In this document: piece after piece, positions 45,601 to 56,378 of the stretch
How positions within the stretch are numbered: position 1 is the first letter of the stretch
Layout of the letters: each line of letters starts with the position of its first letter
Origin: Choanephora cucurbitarum
Lineage: Eukaryota > Mucoromycota > Mucoromycetes > Mucorales > Choanephoraceae
Reading direction: 5' to 3'
DNA length: 64,000 nt
Assembly (NCBI GenBank): GCA_025331435.1
Contig: JAIWNI010000014.1
Span: 124,001 to 188,000 of the forward strand
Translations under genes and position numbers: made by a program
Notes under the pieces: generated by a model
Database searches by the model: none
Told to the model about the DNA's origin: nothing
The model's input: the letters and a program-made list of their open reading frames with translations, nothing else

Positions 45601-46004
45601 AGTAAATGTTTTACCAGAACCAGTTTGGCCATAGGCGAAGACAGTACCGTTATAACCAGCAACCACATCTTTAAATCTGTATGAGTTTTTCTGCTTTGTT
45701 GCTCGAATATTATTGGTCTAACATACCATCTACAATTGATTTGATAGAGTATTCAAAGACTTCTTGTTGTCTAGTATTTGAACCAAAACATTTATCAAAT
45801 GAAAATGAATTTGAGTCCTTTCCCTAACAAAGAAAATTGAGTTTCAACTTTGAAAATAAAGAGAGGTGCCTGATAATACATTACTTTTACAGACACGCCC
45901 GTTCCGTCTTCCGATATTTCGATGATAGGAACACCTCCCTCCTTTATTTCCAGCTTGTTTTGAGGGCGAAAACGACAAACGACTTTGATGTTATTGCCAG
46001 ACAT
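42660..46004 (-). CDS. Conventional kinesin (kinesin-1) heavy chain
   Basis: Ten exons in phase: 46004-45885, 45823-45727, 45668-45438, 45371-45228, 45171-44942, 44873-44025, 43967-43209, 43141-43005, 42931-42800, 42735-42660; 924 aa, like fungal NKin proteins (about 930). Motor domain: [15 protein letters not shown]-loop [15 protein letters not shown], switch [13 protein letters not shown], switch [17 protein letters not shown], and [19 protein letters not shown]. Then a hinge with Pro/Ser, long coiled coils, and the conserved fungal tail [15 protein letters not shown] with a basic end ([14 protein letters not shown]). Plus-end-directed transport along microtubules. No light-chain region is expected in fungi. 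Confidence 0.96.
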
Positions 46005-46975
46005 AATAGCTTCTGTTTGACTGTAGTGTTTCTTTTATTCTGTAATTAACAAAAGGCTATTCTTGTTTGACCCAAGATGAAGACAACAAAAAGAGGAGAT
46101 TTAGTAAGAGACAAGAAATAAACTTGCTGAAGAGTCAATAAGCAAAAAAAAAAGTGTATTTCTCCTTTTTGTTTCTTTATTATGTAAAAGAGGAAAAAGG
46201 TCAAAAGAAGAGAAAAGAAGAAGAAGGGGAAGATAAAAGAGTAATGGAAAATATTTTGAAAAAAAAAACTAAGGTACCATTAAGCTGCACGAAAAAAAAA
46301 AGAGCTGACGTCGAATTAAACCTGAATTGCCTAAATTGAGAGTGCGTTTGTTCCGTAACTAAATGAATCAGAAAGATTTTGGTTTACTGCAAATTAAGGG
46401 AAGAAATACTATTGCATTATCAATGAAAAACTACTCTTAGTCGTATTATATCTTTCACCGAGTATATACTACTTAAAATCTTAGCATAGGCTTGTCAAAA
46501 AAAAACCTTCTCTACATACACTTCTAGAGTCAACTGAGACATCAGTAGTTGACAAGGAGATTGTAGAACCGGAGTTGAAACAAAAGAGATTTTCTTGGAT
46601 GTATTTCATCGACAGCACTTTTGGCTAGATAATGTTCGATCCGTATATCTTTGAGCTTAAGCTTTAGCAAAGAAAGACGTTAACACGTATATTTTCGAAT
46701 CTTGATAACAAGCTTCCTCTGTAAACAATAAGGCTGAAGTTGAAAGCATCCTGTTCTCTATGTTAATGCTGGATTGTGTTCGAAATAAAGTCACGAACAT
46801 ACAAAACAAACTTCATGCTCCTTTCACCTGACCCTAAAGTCGATGAATCTATGACGCTATATATAGCTGGCATAAGTCATATGTGATAGCATATGATAAT
46901 TTATGCTGCTAATCTCTTTAGCCCAAAAAAAATTCGAGACACAAATTTCCAAAATATATAGTCGAAAGCATCAAT
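46005..46975. other. Intergenic region
   Basis: Upstream of kinesin-1 and of the small secreted candidate. A/T runs; no gene recognised. Confidence 0.4.
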
Positions 46976-47278
46976 ATGAAAAATCACAATTACCTCCTTC
47001 TGATCTTCTTTTTATCTTATTTACATGGCTTTTGCTATGGTCATTCAGGTACTTCTAAGAGCAGCCACACATAGCCTCAGCAGTGATATCTCAAGAAATT
47101 GACGGACAGAGAGAACATTCTAAGCTCAATTACCTTAACGGACACCATCTTGAACTTGAATGACTCTAAAAAGAAAGAATCTAATCTTTTCAAAGATCAA
47201 TGTATGCGTGATCTTGATATTATTTGGACTTTCACTGAAGAAGCCAAAGAATGCCTCAGTGTTGCTTGCTATACTTAA
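46976..47278 (+). CDS. Candidate small secreted protein, exon structure unresolved
   Basis: ATG 46976 begins a textbook signal peptide (MKNHNYLLLIFFLSYLHGFC). A donor GTACTT follows at about 47048, and an open downstream frame (SSITLTDTILNLNDSKKKES.. TEEAKECLSVACYT) ends at TAA 47278 with three Cys. The phases of the obvious donor and acceptors do not join cleanly, so a further intron or a lesion is possible. A TATATA box-like motif lies about 30 bp upstream. No family recognised. Confidence 0.4.
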
Positions 47279-47942
47279 ATGAATCATTTTCTTTCAAGAA
47301 CCAGAAACTTAAGTCTCTCTCATAATTTAGAAGGAGACGCACAAACATGTCTGTATTGTAAAAAAAAAAGAAGAGAAGTGTTGAGATAGACCATGCCTAA
47401 CACTTGTTTCTTTTTTGGCATAGTATTTGCTACCCTTTGAGATCAGTTATTCAAAGTACCATCTGTATTTTTGATCCTGTCCAATAGCTTCTCTCTTCGT
47501 TTGATAAGAGGTCCGCATTGATTTTGTTTGGTCGTCCAATTGCCCAATTCAATTCATCTCAATAGCAAACCACATATAATCAAACAAGTTCCCTACCTCT
47601 TTTGCCAGAAATAAAACAGATTGAAAGTGATGTCCTTGCCATAAATGCACATCTAAATGAGCTATCTTTGTCTGTATTCATTGATATATTTGCGATCAAG
47701 CTTTGTTTTTTCATTGAAAATAGCACATCGCTTAACAGGGTATTTGCTTTATCGAAACGAGAGAGCTTAAGAAGATATTGATTGGTTGATCATAGCATTT
47801 CTATTCATTACATAATTTCTTTCACTCAGACGGAGCCATGCGCCGCTTTGTGTAACCTTCAATCCATTCGATTTACTATAAAACCACACAAGCGTATTTC
47901 TTACTTTGCTTATTCTATCTCTTCGAATAAACAATCATATCT
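47279..47942. other. Region with an orphan open frame
   Basis: An ATG-less open stretch at about 47580-47781 (SSLPLLPEIKQIESDVLAIN.., plus strand) looks coding by composition and could be a relic exon. The last 100 bp are the promoter of the acetyltransferase. Confidence 0.3.
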
Positions 47943-48518
47943 ATGACTGGAAAAGAACGCACTGAAAAAGAAAAGATGCTCTCTAACGAATGGTATCTTT
48001 CATATGACAAGGAGCTTGTAGAAGATAGAAACCGTTGTCAAGCCCTCTTGAGCAAACTCAACAGTTTGCCTTTTGGCCCAGAACGCAATACAGTTACTCA
48101 AGAGCTCTTTGATTCAATTGGACAGGATACGTTCATCAACCGCCCTTTTACCTGTGACTATGGCTACAACATATCCTTCGGCAAGCAGTGTGAACTGAAT
48201 TATAACTGTGTGTTTTTGGACATTGGTAAAGTCAAGATAGGCGACAATGTATTTATGGGACCAGGTGTACATATCTATACTGTTAATCATCCTTTGGACC
48301 CTGCTATTCGAAAACAATACTATGAAATTGGCAAGGACGTTGTGGTTGAAGACGATGTATGGATTGGTGGCGGTGCTATTATTTTGCCTGGTGTTACTAT
48401 TGGCAAAGGAACAACCATAGGTGCAGGCGCTGTAGTGACAAAGTCTATGCCTCCTTATGTTCTTGCTGCTGGTAATCCTTGCAAGGTCATCAAATCTATA
48501 GAACCAGAGCAAAAATAA
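47943..48518 (+). CDS. Maltose/galactoside-type O-acetyltransferase
   Basis: Intronless, 191 aa. N-terminal MAT-type domain (KMLSNEWYLSYDKELVEDRN ... RNTVTQELFDSIGQ), then a left-handed beta-helix of hexapeptides: PFTCDYGYNISFGKQCELNY, DIGKVKIGDNVFMGPGVHIY, the catalytic His in YTVNHPLD, EDDVWIGGGAIILPGVTIGK and a C-terminal AAGNPCKVIK. It transfers acetyl from acetyl-CoA to a sugar hydroxyl, in the cytosol. Full length for bacterial MAT (about 185 aa). It is one of few intronless genes here; that and the bacterial-type family suggest an old transfer, though such genes are widespread in fungi. Confidence 0.92.
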   Translation: MTGKERTEKEKMLSNEWYLSYDKELVEDRNRCQALLSKLNSLPFGPERNTVTQELFDSIGQDTFINRPFTCDYGYNISFGKQCELNYNCVFLDIGKVKIGDNVFMGPGVHIYTVNHPLDPAIRKQYYEIGKDVVVEDDVWIGGGAIILPGVTIGKGTTIGAGAVVTKSMPPYVLAAGNPCKVIKSIEPEQK

Positions 48519-49431
48519 ATTGTCTATATGTTCTCAGAATAAGTGTAAGAAATGAGCGTGTATTTGTGTAATAGAAGAGCAAGGATGGATGCTTTTGTTG
48601 AGCATGTTTATATAATAGTCGTTTTATTTAAGAGTGTGCCTATTCTTGAGAAATGCGCTCTTATATTGAACATACTCTTAAACTGATAGTCATTTTAGTG
48701 CTTGAAGCGATTTTTAAGTTAAATGATTGCACTCTTATATTAAGCATACTCTTAAATCAAACACTCTTAAATGGAGCAACTACCGTAGTTTGTTACGGTA
48801 GTCGCTTTAAATAAGAGTGTTCCTATTCTCGAGAAATGTGCTCTTACATTAAGCATACTCTTAAATCAAGCGACTACTGTAGTTCGTACACAACGAAGAT
48901 GATAGGTATCAGTAGCAGCTCATGATTTTCTGTAACTGCCAGAAATTATTTTCTTAAAAGCAAAAAGAAAAAAAGAGAGGAACGCAATTCTGTATGGCAT
49001 TGACAACAGACTACAAGTAGAAGAAAGCTTCTGTGTTACAGTAAATGTCACATTTGTTGAAGATTAAGTTTACTTTGATTTGTAGCTAAAAGAAAGCCAC
49101 TGATTTCGCATAGTGTTATGTAGCATTGGCTTTCTGATACATCTATATCATACTTGAAATCTCTCTCTGTCGTCTGCTCATCTTAATTCTCTTGATCAAA
49201 ATTTCCAGAGGGTCTGCTTTTATTGAATCTGTTCGTTTACCCTTGTCTGCTTTAAAAAAAATTGTCACTGTTGAGTGCAGTCAAGTCAGAAAGAAAAAAA
49301 GAGTCGAGTATGAACAAAGTAGATTTTGGTAGTTACCAAGAAGGTACTTGATTTACAAACAAAGGAAAAAGGCAGATATCATTCTTTGACTAAGAAGTCA
49401 TTCGGGCTGGAGTCAGTATATGTTAAATAGT
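48519..49431. other. Intergenic region with repeats
   Basis: Contains the TAAGAGTG-type repeat cluster described separately (48626-48871). From 48880 to 49431 no gene is seen; the end is the 3' flank of CBP4. Confidence 0.4.
48626..48871. repeat. MITE-like repeat cluster with ATTTAAGAGTGT ends
   Basis: ATTTAAGAGTGT at about 48627 and its inverse ACACTCTTAAAT at about 48770-48781 bound a 155-bp unit. Inside and beyond it, the block CCTATTCTTGAGAAATGCGC + TCTTATATT.. + CATACTCTTAAA recurs at 48637-48682 and 48821-48866 with a partial copy at 48730-48763. A hairpin CTACCGTA-GTTTGT-TACGGTAG lies at about 48780-48802. No coding capacity. Confidence 0.6.
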
Positions 49432-49752
49432 TTATTTACGGTTAAGTTGATCATTGGCGATTTCCCAAGCAGGCTTATCAGTTTCGGCAGCCTCACGCAT
49501 CATATCCATCATTTGTTGTCCCTTTGCACGGTCCATGGCTTTTCTTTCATCATATTCTCTTCTTAAGGCAGGGTTAAGACGCTATATATGACCAGTTATT
49601 ATTTATTTTTTCAGTTCTTGGTTAGTTGGAGTTATGTTTTGCGATCTTACCTTTCTCATCGTTTCTTCATCGGGCACAGTATACTTCATAAGACCATAAC
49701 CAGTACCGAGAATGGCTGTCATATAAACAATAACTTTGAGTTCGTTTGCCAT
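49432..49752 (-). CDS. CBP4: CBP4/UQCC3-like cytochrome bc1 assembly factor
   Basis: Two exons (49752-49651, 49581-49432), 83 aa. A single N-terminal TM (VIVYMTAILGTGYGLMKYTV) followed by PDEETMRKRLNPALRREYDE and a helical tail MMDMMREAAETDKPAWEIAN. TM, Y-(A/G)-LM-KYTVP and the RLNP motif match Cbp4 (UQCC3 in animals), an inner-membrane factor for cytochrome b and complex III assembly. Size fits the family. Too short and spliced to be obvious as a long frame. Confidence 0.8.
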
Positions 49753-50459
49753 AGTCGGTATGCTTTTGAAATAAAATTGAATAAAAAAAAATTATGTGCA
49801 TTTTGAGACGACTTTGCTTTTTTCTCGCTGCCAATGAAATTGATTTCTGAGAATGTTTTAATTGTCAATGCGCTTGCCTATTGAATGACAACAAACATGT
49901 CTTGGATAAGCTTAGCAATAGTCTTGCTTTTTATTGAGCCTTCAGAAATATGTTGAGGCAGCTGTTCAACATTGTCTTTTCTTGTTTTACTCAATTTGGT
50001 GTCCTTTCTTTACCTCGAATAAGCCAGGGCCACTACAAGTGGTTACATCGAGAGTTATTATTCTGATCTGCACAATCATCACCTTGGTATCCTAATCCTC
50101 TTAGATAAATGATGAGACTAGGAGGTTCTCCTTTTACATAGAGCTATTCAATCTAGTTTTCTTGTCTTCATCAGCACATTGTCTTTGACAAAACTACTTA
50201 TAGTTTTAAAACTTATATATCTCAACCTACTGAAACTGTTGTGCTGCCTTCTTCTTTCAAAAGACAGAGTACTATCGCTTTTTCAAGATTGATTTTGTTT
50301 CTTTTTTGCATGATGCCTTCTCTAGGAGAGACACCTTTGAAAAAAAATTCATTAACACCTGTCTTAAAAAGTGAATAGGTTGAGTCCTCAATGTGGGTAT
50401 CTTGTCATTGATGTTAAAGTAATGCTCAAGCTCATTTAAAATGACATCGATAAGTGCGC
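49753..50459. other. Region without a supported gene
   Basis: No gene recognised. An 89-aa minus frame (50541-50272) mostly overlaps the start of the inverted arm and is a shadow. Confidence 0.35.
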
Positions 50460-51736
50460 TGTTGATGAGAAGGGTGGTCCTGAGCCCATGGACTACATTG
50501 TTGACGAGAATGAATTTGTTGTCGAGACACTCGTTACTCATAGTGAATACATGAGAACGGCGTCCTCTAGCGAGTCTTCCTCGACTTCTCCAATGTTGAC
50601 AGAAAAGCCAAAAAGATGAGGATGCTCCTATGAAGGGGCAAATGTAGAACGGGATTATGTGCGTTATACTGTTCAGGATAAAGCTCGATTTTTCGATTTG
50701 AAGATTAAAAAGTGTATGAGTGCATCAACTGCAGCGAAGCAGTTGGATATTCATATCTGAACAGTATACAGATGGGTTAAGCAGTATAATATGTTTCCTG
50801 ATAGCATTTTTGACAGTATTAAAGAAAAAGTAGGTTGAGAATGTATCTTGACAGAAGATCATAAAATGACTGTTGCCAACTTCATTGATGTTAATCCATC
50901 TGCTTCTGTCGTTGAAGTGACTTAGCATTTTGTTGAAGTAATTTCTGGATCTTAAAGTTTCTCGCGGCACTGTTTATAACTTCATGAGAAGTGAATGCAA
51001 CCTTTCGTTGAAGAAAGCAGACTTCCACTCTATTGAAAGAAACAGCCTGGCTAAAGACTGACGAGAGATGCAACTGGGGTTGCAAATGGGAAAATACGGA
51101 TATGAGTTTCCCGACGAACTGCATGTTTCTTGACGAGTCTGCTTTTGACATAAATATGAAGCGTTCAAGAGTTTGGTCCAAAAAAAGGTACACATGCCAT
51201 TGTTACCCGACCTACAATGAGAGCAAATACAACGTCCATACTGGGTGCTGTTTCAGCAGCAGATTTGATTACGGTTGCTGTAAAAAAAAAAAAAAGACCT
51301 GCGAAGAAGAGAAAAGCTGATGGATATATTAGTTCAGGAACTGTAATGGGTCATTGCATTGGTTTCTTAAAGTGACTCTCGATGAAATGGATAAACATCG
51401 GCAGATGAGAGGCCATTATATAGTCATGGACAATGCACCCATTCATACGCATGAAAACATTAGGAAATATATTGAGTATCGAGGATACAAATGTGTGTAT
51501 CTTCCTGCTTATTCTCCAGAGCTTAACCTAAAAGAACAATGTTGGGCAGTAGAAAAGAGTAGAGTAAAGCGCCATAGGTTTTTGCAGGAAGATATTCTAT
51601 CATAAAGAATTACAGAAGCTTGCGAAAGTGTGGAAAAGCACCATTTTAAAGGTCTCACTTCGCATTCTTACAACTGCTGAGATAAATGTCGTAAAGTACC
51701 CATGTAAGGCAATGGCCAACATTTTTTTGTTAGGCA
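50460..51736 (+). mobile_element. Left arm of a 1277-bp inverted pair: dead Tc1/pogo-like transposon
   Basis: Reads as a Tc1-like transposase on the plus strand: acidic N-terminus (GGPEPMDYIVDENEFVVETL), HTH with SASTAAKQLDIH, CILTEDHKMTVANFIDVNP, then KKKKRPAKKRKADGYISSGT, YIVMDNAPIHTHENI (second Asp) and YLPAYSPELNLKEQCWAV (Glu). More than ten stops or frame changes break it. The right arm (53947-55223) is its reverse complement with the same lesions. No TIRs at the arm ends were found; the arms end at TGTTGATGAG (outer) and GTTAGGCA (inner). Confidence 0.9.
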
Positions 51737-51747
51737 ATTGATGTTAT

Positions 51748-53861
51748 TTATTTGTAGCTGATATAAAATGCGATCAGGTTTTTCGACGCGGGTTCAGACG
51801 ACAAACACGAGATTGATCTTTTTAAACCTGAAAATAAGCCTTGGTAAATTGTTTGCGAAATAGTTGGTCGATGAAGAGCGGCTTCGCGTGGTTCACTTGA
51901 CGGTTGACAAAGACGATGAAACACATCAAGTATTAGAAAGAGGTGTGGCATATTCATGACCAGTTTTGATAAATCGCGAATGGAGTTTGGAATTGTGTCA
52001 GCCGCGAGCTCATAAAACAAGTACAAGCTAAAGGATAGAAGTGTCATAACGTAAAGTGAGACCGTGTTCCCCACAAATTAGAGGCCAAGTACACCATCCA
52101 TTTCATATTCATCAAGAGCATCTTCGCAAAATATTGCCACCCGCATGAGATCACTGCAGAGCATAAAGTTGTTGTCGGATTCTACTATCGGTTTAGCCTC
52201 CCCATATGCGCTGCTTACTGTCTAATGTACGCCTCGGGCCGCGTTATAGTAATATTGGGACGCATGTTCGTCAGTATGTCTTTTTTCTTCACCTCCACAG
52301 TTCGTTCATCAAGCCAGCGGAAGAAGACGTCTTGAGATGGACTGTCAAAGAGGCTACACAAAAAGGGTTCCGCAAAGCAGGTGTTTTGCTCCATTTCTCG
52401 AAGCCCTTCGTCAAGAGCAGCATCAGCCAATTTACGAATCGAATTGATAATAGTATTTCTGATTCGACGCTGTCATACATCAAGTTTTAACAACATAAAC
52501 TGAAGAATGGCAGCATCATTATCGATCTGATGGCTGTCCAGATTGTCCAAGATTTCCACCATGCCTTTCATCAAGTCCAATGTGTAGTGAATAACATCAT
52601 ATACAGTATCGATAGATCCATGTATTACCAAATACAGTGGTACCCCGATTTAAGCATAATATTTTTGTAAGCTTCATGCATCATACTTGTATGGAAAATA
52701 GGGCATTTGGCAAGCAAGCTTCGATTTCCTTTAATATGCTGCGCTCTGATTGTACTTTTATAGTTTTTACTATGTTTGGAATGGAATATCACTATAAACA
52801 TAACACATGAAGCTTACAAAAATATTATGCTTAAATCGGGGTGCCACTGTATACCCTTCTAGAACTAGAAGAACACTACCATATAAAGTGCATCTTCTTT
52901 AAGAGTAACTAGAGATATTTTATACACTTCCATTTCGAATACGTTCCTGAATAGTAATTGTGCCACACTTAGAATGGCTGGTCCTGAATAGATCAGAGAT
53001 CAGACCGCTACATCGAGAAATCGTGTCAAGACAACGATTTCTACACAGTCTTCATCTAGCATTAATGACCATCTTGAAAAGTATAAATAGAGAGACTTTC
53101 TTGAACCAGAAATAGAGAACAACCTTCTATTTGATCTAGAATAAAACTTCATGTGTAAGCTCGTACTTGGATTGCATGCAACGCAACTTGGCAACAATAT
53201 CTGCGTCAGTGAAAAAAGGTGTCAGGTCATTTGGGTAATGATGAGGGGATAATAGTAGAATGTACGACGCTGTCAGGGAAAGGTGGATGTGATTTTCCAA
53301 GGCGTATTTCCACATACGTTCAGGGATGGATGTTTGCATATCATGAAATGCTTTAGAAACGTCGAATTCATCTGCCATCAAGTGACCATCTAAAGCCAGT
53401 GGGTATACGGTGTATCCAGAATCATCAAGCTGTTCCTCTTCAAGCAGGCCATCAACGTCATCGCTGTCAGGTTTCTGTCTCTTTGTAGGCGCAGTCTTGG
53501 CTTGATGCGATCTTTCGATGGAGGTGGAAGGAGTTGGCAATGTGCTACTGGATAATGCCGGAGGAAGAATGGCTGAGTGCTTTTCATACACATGTCCCTT
53601 TAAATCGTTGAGAATATTGCAATGAAATTCGCAGACTGGACATTCATGATGGTATTCCACAACGTCGGGAAGCGTTTCATTTACCTTTGCAGTGATGTAG
53701 ACAATCTCGTTCATGTGTTGGCGCTTTGATCTGTTGATGACAGCAGGAAAATTGAAGCTGTATTGTGTTTCTAAGTGTGAACGATATCGCTGCATAGAAG
53801 ACGCAATGCGATTACATTCATCTTCTAAACAAACAGGCCTATGAGAACATACAAGCTTCAT
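51748..53861 (-). pseudogene. Decayed PD-(D/E)XK nuclease-like gene with zinc-finger N-terminus (family member 3)
   Basis: The 5' part, ATG 53861 to about 53136, is open for 241 aa: HRPVCLEDECNRIASSMQRY, a C2H2-like finger (CPVCEFHCNILNDLKGHVYEKH region, with two Cys and two His), an acidic linker and a helical part. After interruption by stops and a 215-bp MITE, SIDTVYDVIHYTLDLMKGMV, KLADAALDEGLREMEQ and SQDVFFRWLDERTV follow, then RPEAYI (about 52242) and AYGEAKPIVESD (about 52209-52174) in a shifted frame, then LMRVAIFCEDALDEYEMDGV, NTVSLYVMTLLSFSLYLFYE and LPSSEPREA-like C-terminal sequence to 51748. The RP(E)..GEAKP order matches members 1 and 2, with Asp replaced by Glu and shortened spacing. 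It is a pseudogene. Confidence 0.65.
52635..52849. mobile_element. 215-bp pogo-type MITE with 45-bp TIRs
   Basis: Left TIR CAGTGGTACCCCGATTTAAG continuing CATAATATTTTTGTAAGCTTCATG; the right TIR is its inverse with one T/C difference (GGTACC versus GGCACC). TA on both sides (52633-52634, 52850-52851). No coding capacity. The CAGTGGTACCCCG end is typical of pogo/Tigger-like elements and is shared in part with the 28730 MITE. Confidence 0.92.
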
Positions 53862-53904
53862 GAAGCATTAATTGAAAAGGAGAAGGATAAAAAAAACACG
53901 CATG

Positions 53905-53983
53905 AGAAAATGTTAGCCAGCGCCTAACAAAGAAAATGTTAGCCTGTGCCTAACAAAAAAATGTTGGCCATTGCCTTACATGG
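53905..53983. repeat. Three tandem copies of a 26-27 bp partly palindromic unit
   Basis: Units of the form AAAATGTTAGCCAGCGCCTA + ACAAAG, each containing GTTAGSC...GCCTAAC. The third copy runs into the right inverted arm, whose inner end (53947) falls inside this array. Confidence 0.8.
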
Positions 53984-55223
53984 GTACTTTACGACATTTA
54001 TCTCAGCAGTTGTAAGAATGCGAAGTGAGACCTTTAAAATGGTGCTTTTCCACACTTTCGCAAGCTTCTGTAATTCTTTATGATAGAATATCTTCCTGCA
54101 AAAACCTATGGCGCTTTACTCTACTCTTTTCTACTGCCCAACATTGTTCTTTTAGGTTAAGCTCTGGAGAATAAGCAGGAAGATACACACATTTGTATCC
54201 TCGATACTCAATATATTTCCTAATGTTTTCATGCGTATGAATGGGTGCATTGTCCATGACTATATAATGGCCTCTCATCTGCCGATGTTTATCCATTTCA
54301 TCGAGAGTCACTTTAAGAAACCAATGCAATGACCCATTACAGTTCCTGAACTAATATATCCATCAGCTTTTCTCTTCTTCGCAGGTCTTTTTTTTTTTTT
54401 TACAGCAACCGTAATCAAATCTGCTGCTGAAACAGCACCCAGTATGGACGTTGTATTTGCTCTCATTGTAGGTCGGGTAACAATGGCATGTGTACCTTTT
54501 TTTGGACCAAACTCTTGAACGCTTCATATTTATGTCAAAAGCAGACTCGTCAAGAAACATGCAGTTCGTCGGGAAACTCATATCCGTATTTTCCCATTTG
54601 CAACCCCAGTTGCATCTCTCGTCAGTCTTTAGCCAGGCTGTTTCTTTCAATAGAGTGGAAGTCTGCTTTCTTCAACGAAAGGTTGCATTCACTTCTCATG
54701 AAGTTATAAACAGTGCCGCGAGAAACTTTAAGATCCAGAAATTACTTCAACAAAATGCTAAGTCACTTCAACGACAGAAGCAGATGGATTAACATCAATG
54801 AAGTTGGCAACAGTCATTTTATGATCTTCTGTCAAGATACATTCTCAACCTACTTTTTCTTTAATACTGTCAAAAATGCTATCAGGAAACATATTATACT
54901 GCTTAACCCATCTGTATACTGTTCAGATATGAATATCCAACTGCTTCGCTGCAGTTGATGCACTCATACACTTTTTAATCTTCAAATCGAAAAATCGAGC
55001 TTTATCCTGAACAGTATAACGCACATAATCCCGTTCTACATTTGCCCCTTCATAGGAGCATCCTCATCTTTTTGGCTTTTCTGTCAACATTGGAGAAGTC
55101 GAGGAAGACTCGCTAGAGGACGCCGTTCTCATGTATTCACTATGAGTAACGAGTGTCTCGACAACAAATTCATTCTCGTCAACAATGTAGTCCATGGGCT
55201 CAGGACCACCCTTCTCATCAACA
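53947..55223 (-). mobile_element. Right arm of the 1277-bp inverted pair
   Basis: Reverse complement of 50460-51736, same length and, in all stretches I compared, identical base for base, including the premature stops in the transposase (for example the stop after LDIHI and the shared 95-aa and 83-aa open pieces at 54650-54363 and 54329-54078). The flanks differ on both sides of each arm. Confidence 0.9.
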
Positions 55224-55940
55224 ACATTTCCATGTCCATCTCCATATAAAAAACATTGTACTCATGTTCAATAAGCAAAGTATTGTAAACCAAAAGAAAT
55301 GCCCTGAAAAAACACTCACTCTCACTTATACTTTTAGTTTCAAGAATTATGGTAACATAGTTTCTATCTTTATTTTTAAGTGACAGTGACTTTAACTAGT
55401 TAGTGACAACAATCTTGACTGGCTAGTGACATTGATTTTGATTGGCTGTGACATTACTTGTTAGAAGCACTGTACACTAAATCTGATATAGACATCACCT
55501 TAAAAAGGAAAATGTCAATCGCCTCATCTAAATCTTTAAACCTGGGAAAATCAGAGCACCTTTTAAACTCTTCTTCTTATAAAAAAAAAAGAGGGGCACT
55601 CTAGTTATTTCATGCAGCCAGAAAAGGATTTCAAAATTAGTAATTTAACTTACGACAACATTAAGTTCATTTGGTTAGGAAGAAAAGAAAAAAGGCTAAT
55701 GAGACGGTTCAATCCAATAACTCCAAGGAGGAAATCAAGTAAAGTTGTTTGACAATAAGAAACAGCATATCTAACCTGTTAGCCTTATATTGTATACTGC
55801 CTTTAGAGAGAGCATTGTATACTCAGATGACTTATGTACAGGATTATGTTTATTGTAGTAAAAATACTTGCTAGTAACATTGACACATGTGATCCTTTCG
55901 TCTCATTGGTTTGTCTCTTCTCCCTGAATAGAATTAAGAT
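55224..55940. repeat. Spacer with a degenerate 23-bp tandem repeat
   Basis: Positions 55381-55464 hold three to four units like AGTGACATTGATTTTGATTG + GCT. No gene is seen in the rest of the stretch. Confidence 0.55.
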
Positions 55941-56117
55941 TCAAGCAGAAGCATGACGCACAGGCGATTTTTTCAACATTTGGCATAAACCTGTGTCATA
56001 TTTATAAAATCCAGTAAACTTGTCTGTCTTTTCTGTCTGTTCCTTTATGATAAACTTATTGTTGCACACAACTATGTTGGACAATCTTGTTTGTTGTTCT
56101 TTTTCTGAGCTGTACAT
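55941..56117 (-). CDS. Hypothetical small protein or last exon, 58 aa
   Basis: From ATG 56117, MYSSEKEQQTRLSNIVVCNN .. TGFYKYDTGLCQMLKKSPVR, stop 55941. Composition is coding-like and a T-rich stretch with CTCTATAG lies just upstream, so it may instead be a terminal exon. It is divergent from the Rho GEF gene. Not recognised. Confidence 0.35.
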   Translation of the reverse strand: MYSSEKEQQTRLSNIVVCNNKFIIKEQTEKTDKFTGFYKYDTGLCQMLKKSPVRHASA

Positions 56118-56378
56118 TTCTATAGAGAAATAATAATAATAGAAAAAAGACTTGCCTTGCATAAACTAACTTGTACCTTCTTTCCATTTTCTCTTTCTTT
56201 CTTTCTCTCTCCCTTATCAGTTTGAATTCGAAAGGCTCACTTTTTTTTTCTTTTTCTCTTCTTTATCTTTTCTCCATATGCTTGTTATGCCACATATTCT
56301 GGTAAAATTCAATATTTCAAGATTGCGATGCAAGAAAGCCATAATAAGACATCTAATTCTTCCCATTAACTTTAGACA

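Noticed and set aside
50272..50541. 89-aa minus frame at the left arm
   Set aside because: Antisense to the transposase N-terminus and half outside the arm; no independent support.
53390..53593. 67-aa minus frame inside family member 3
   Set aside because: It overlaps the better supported 241-aa frame in another phase.
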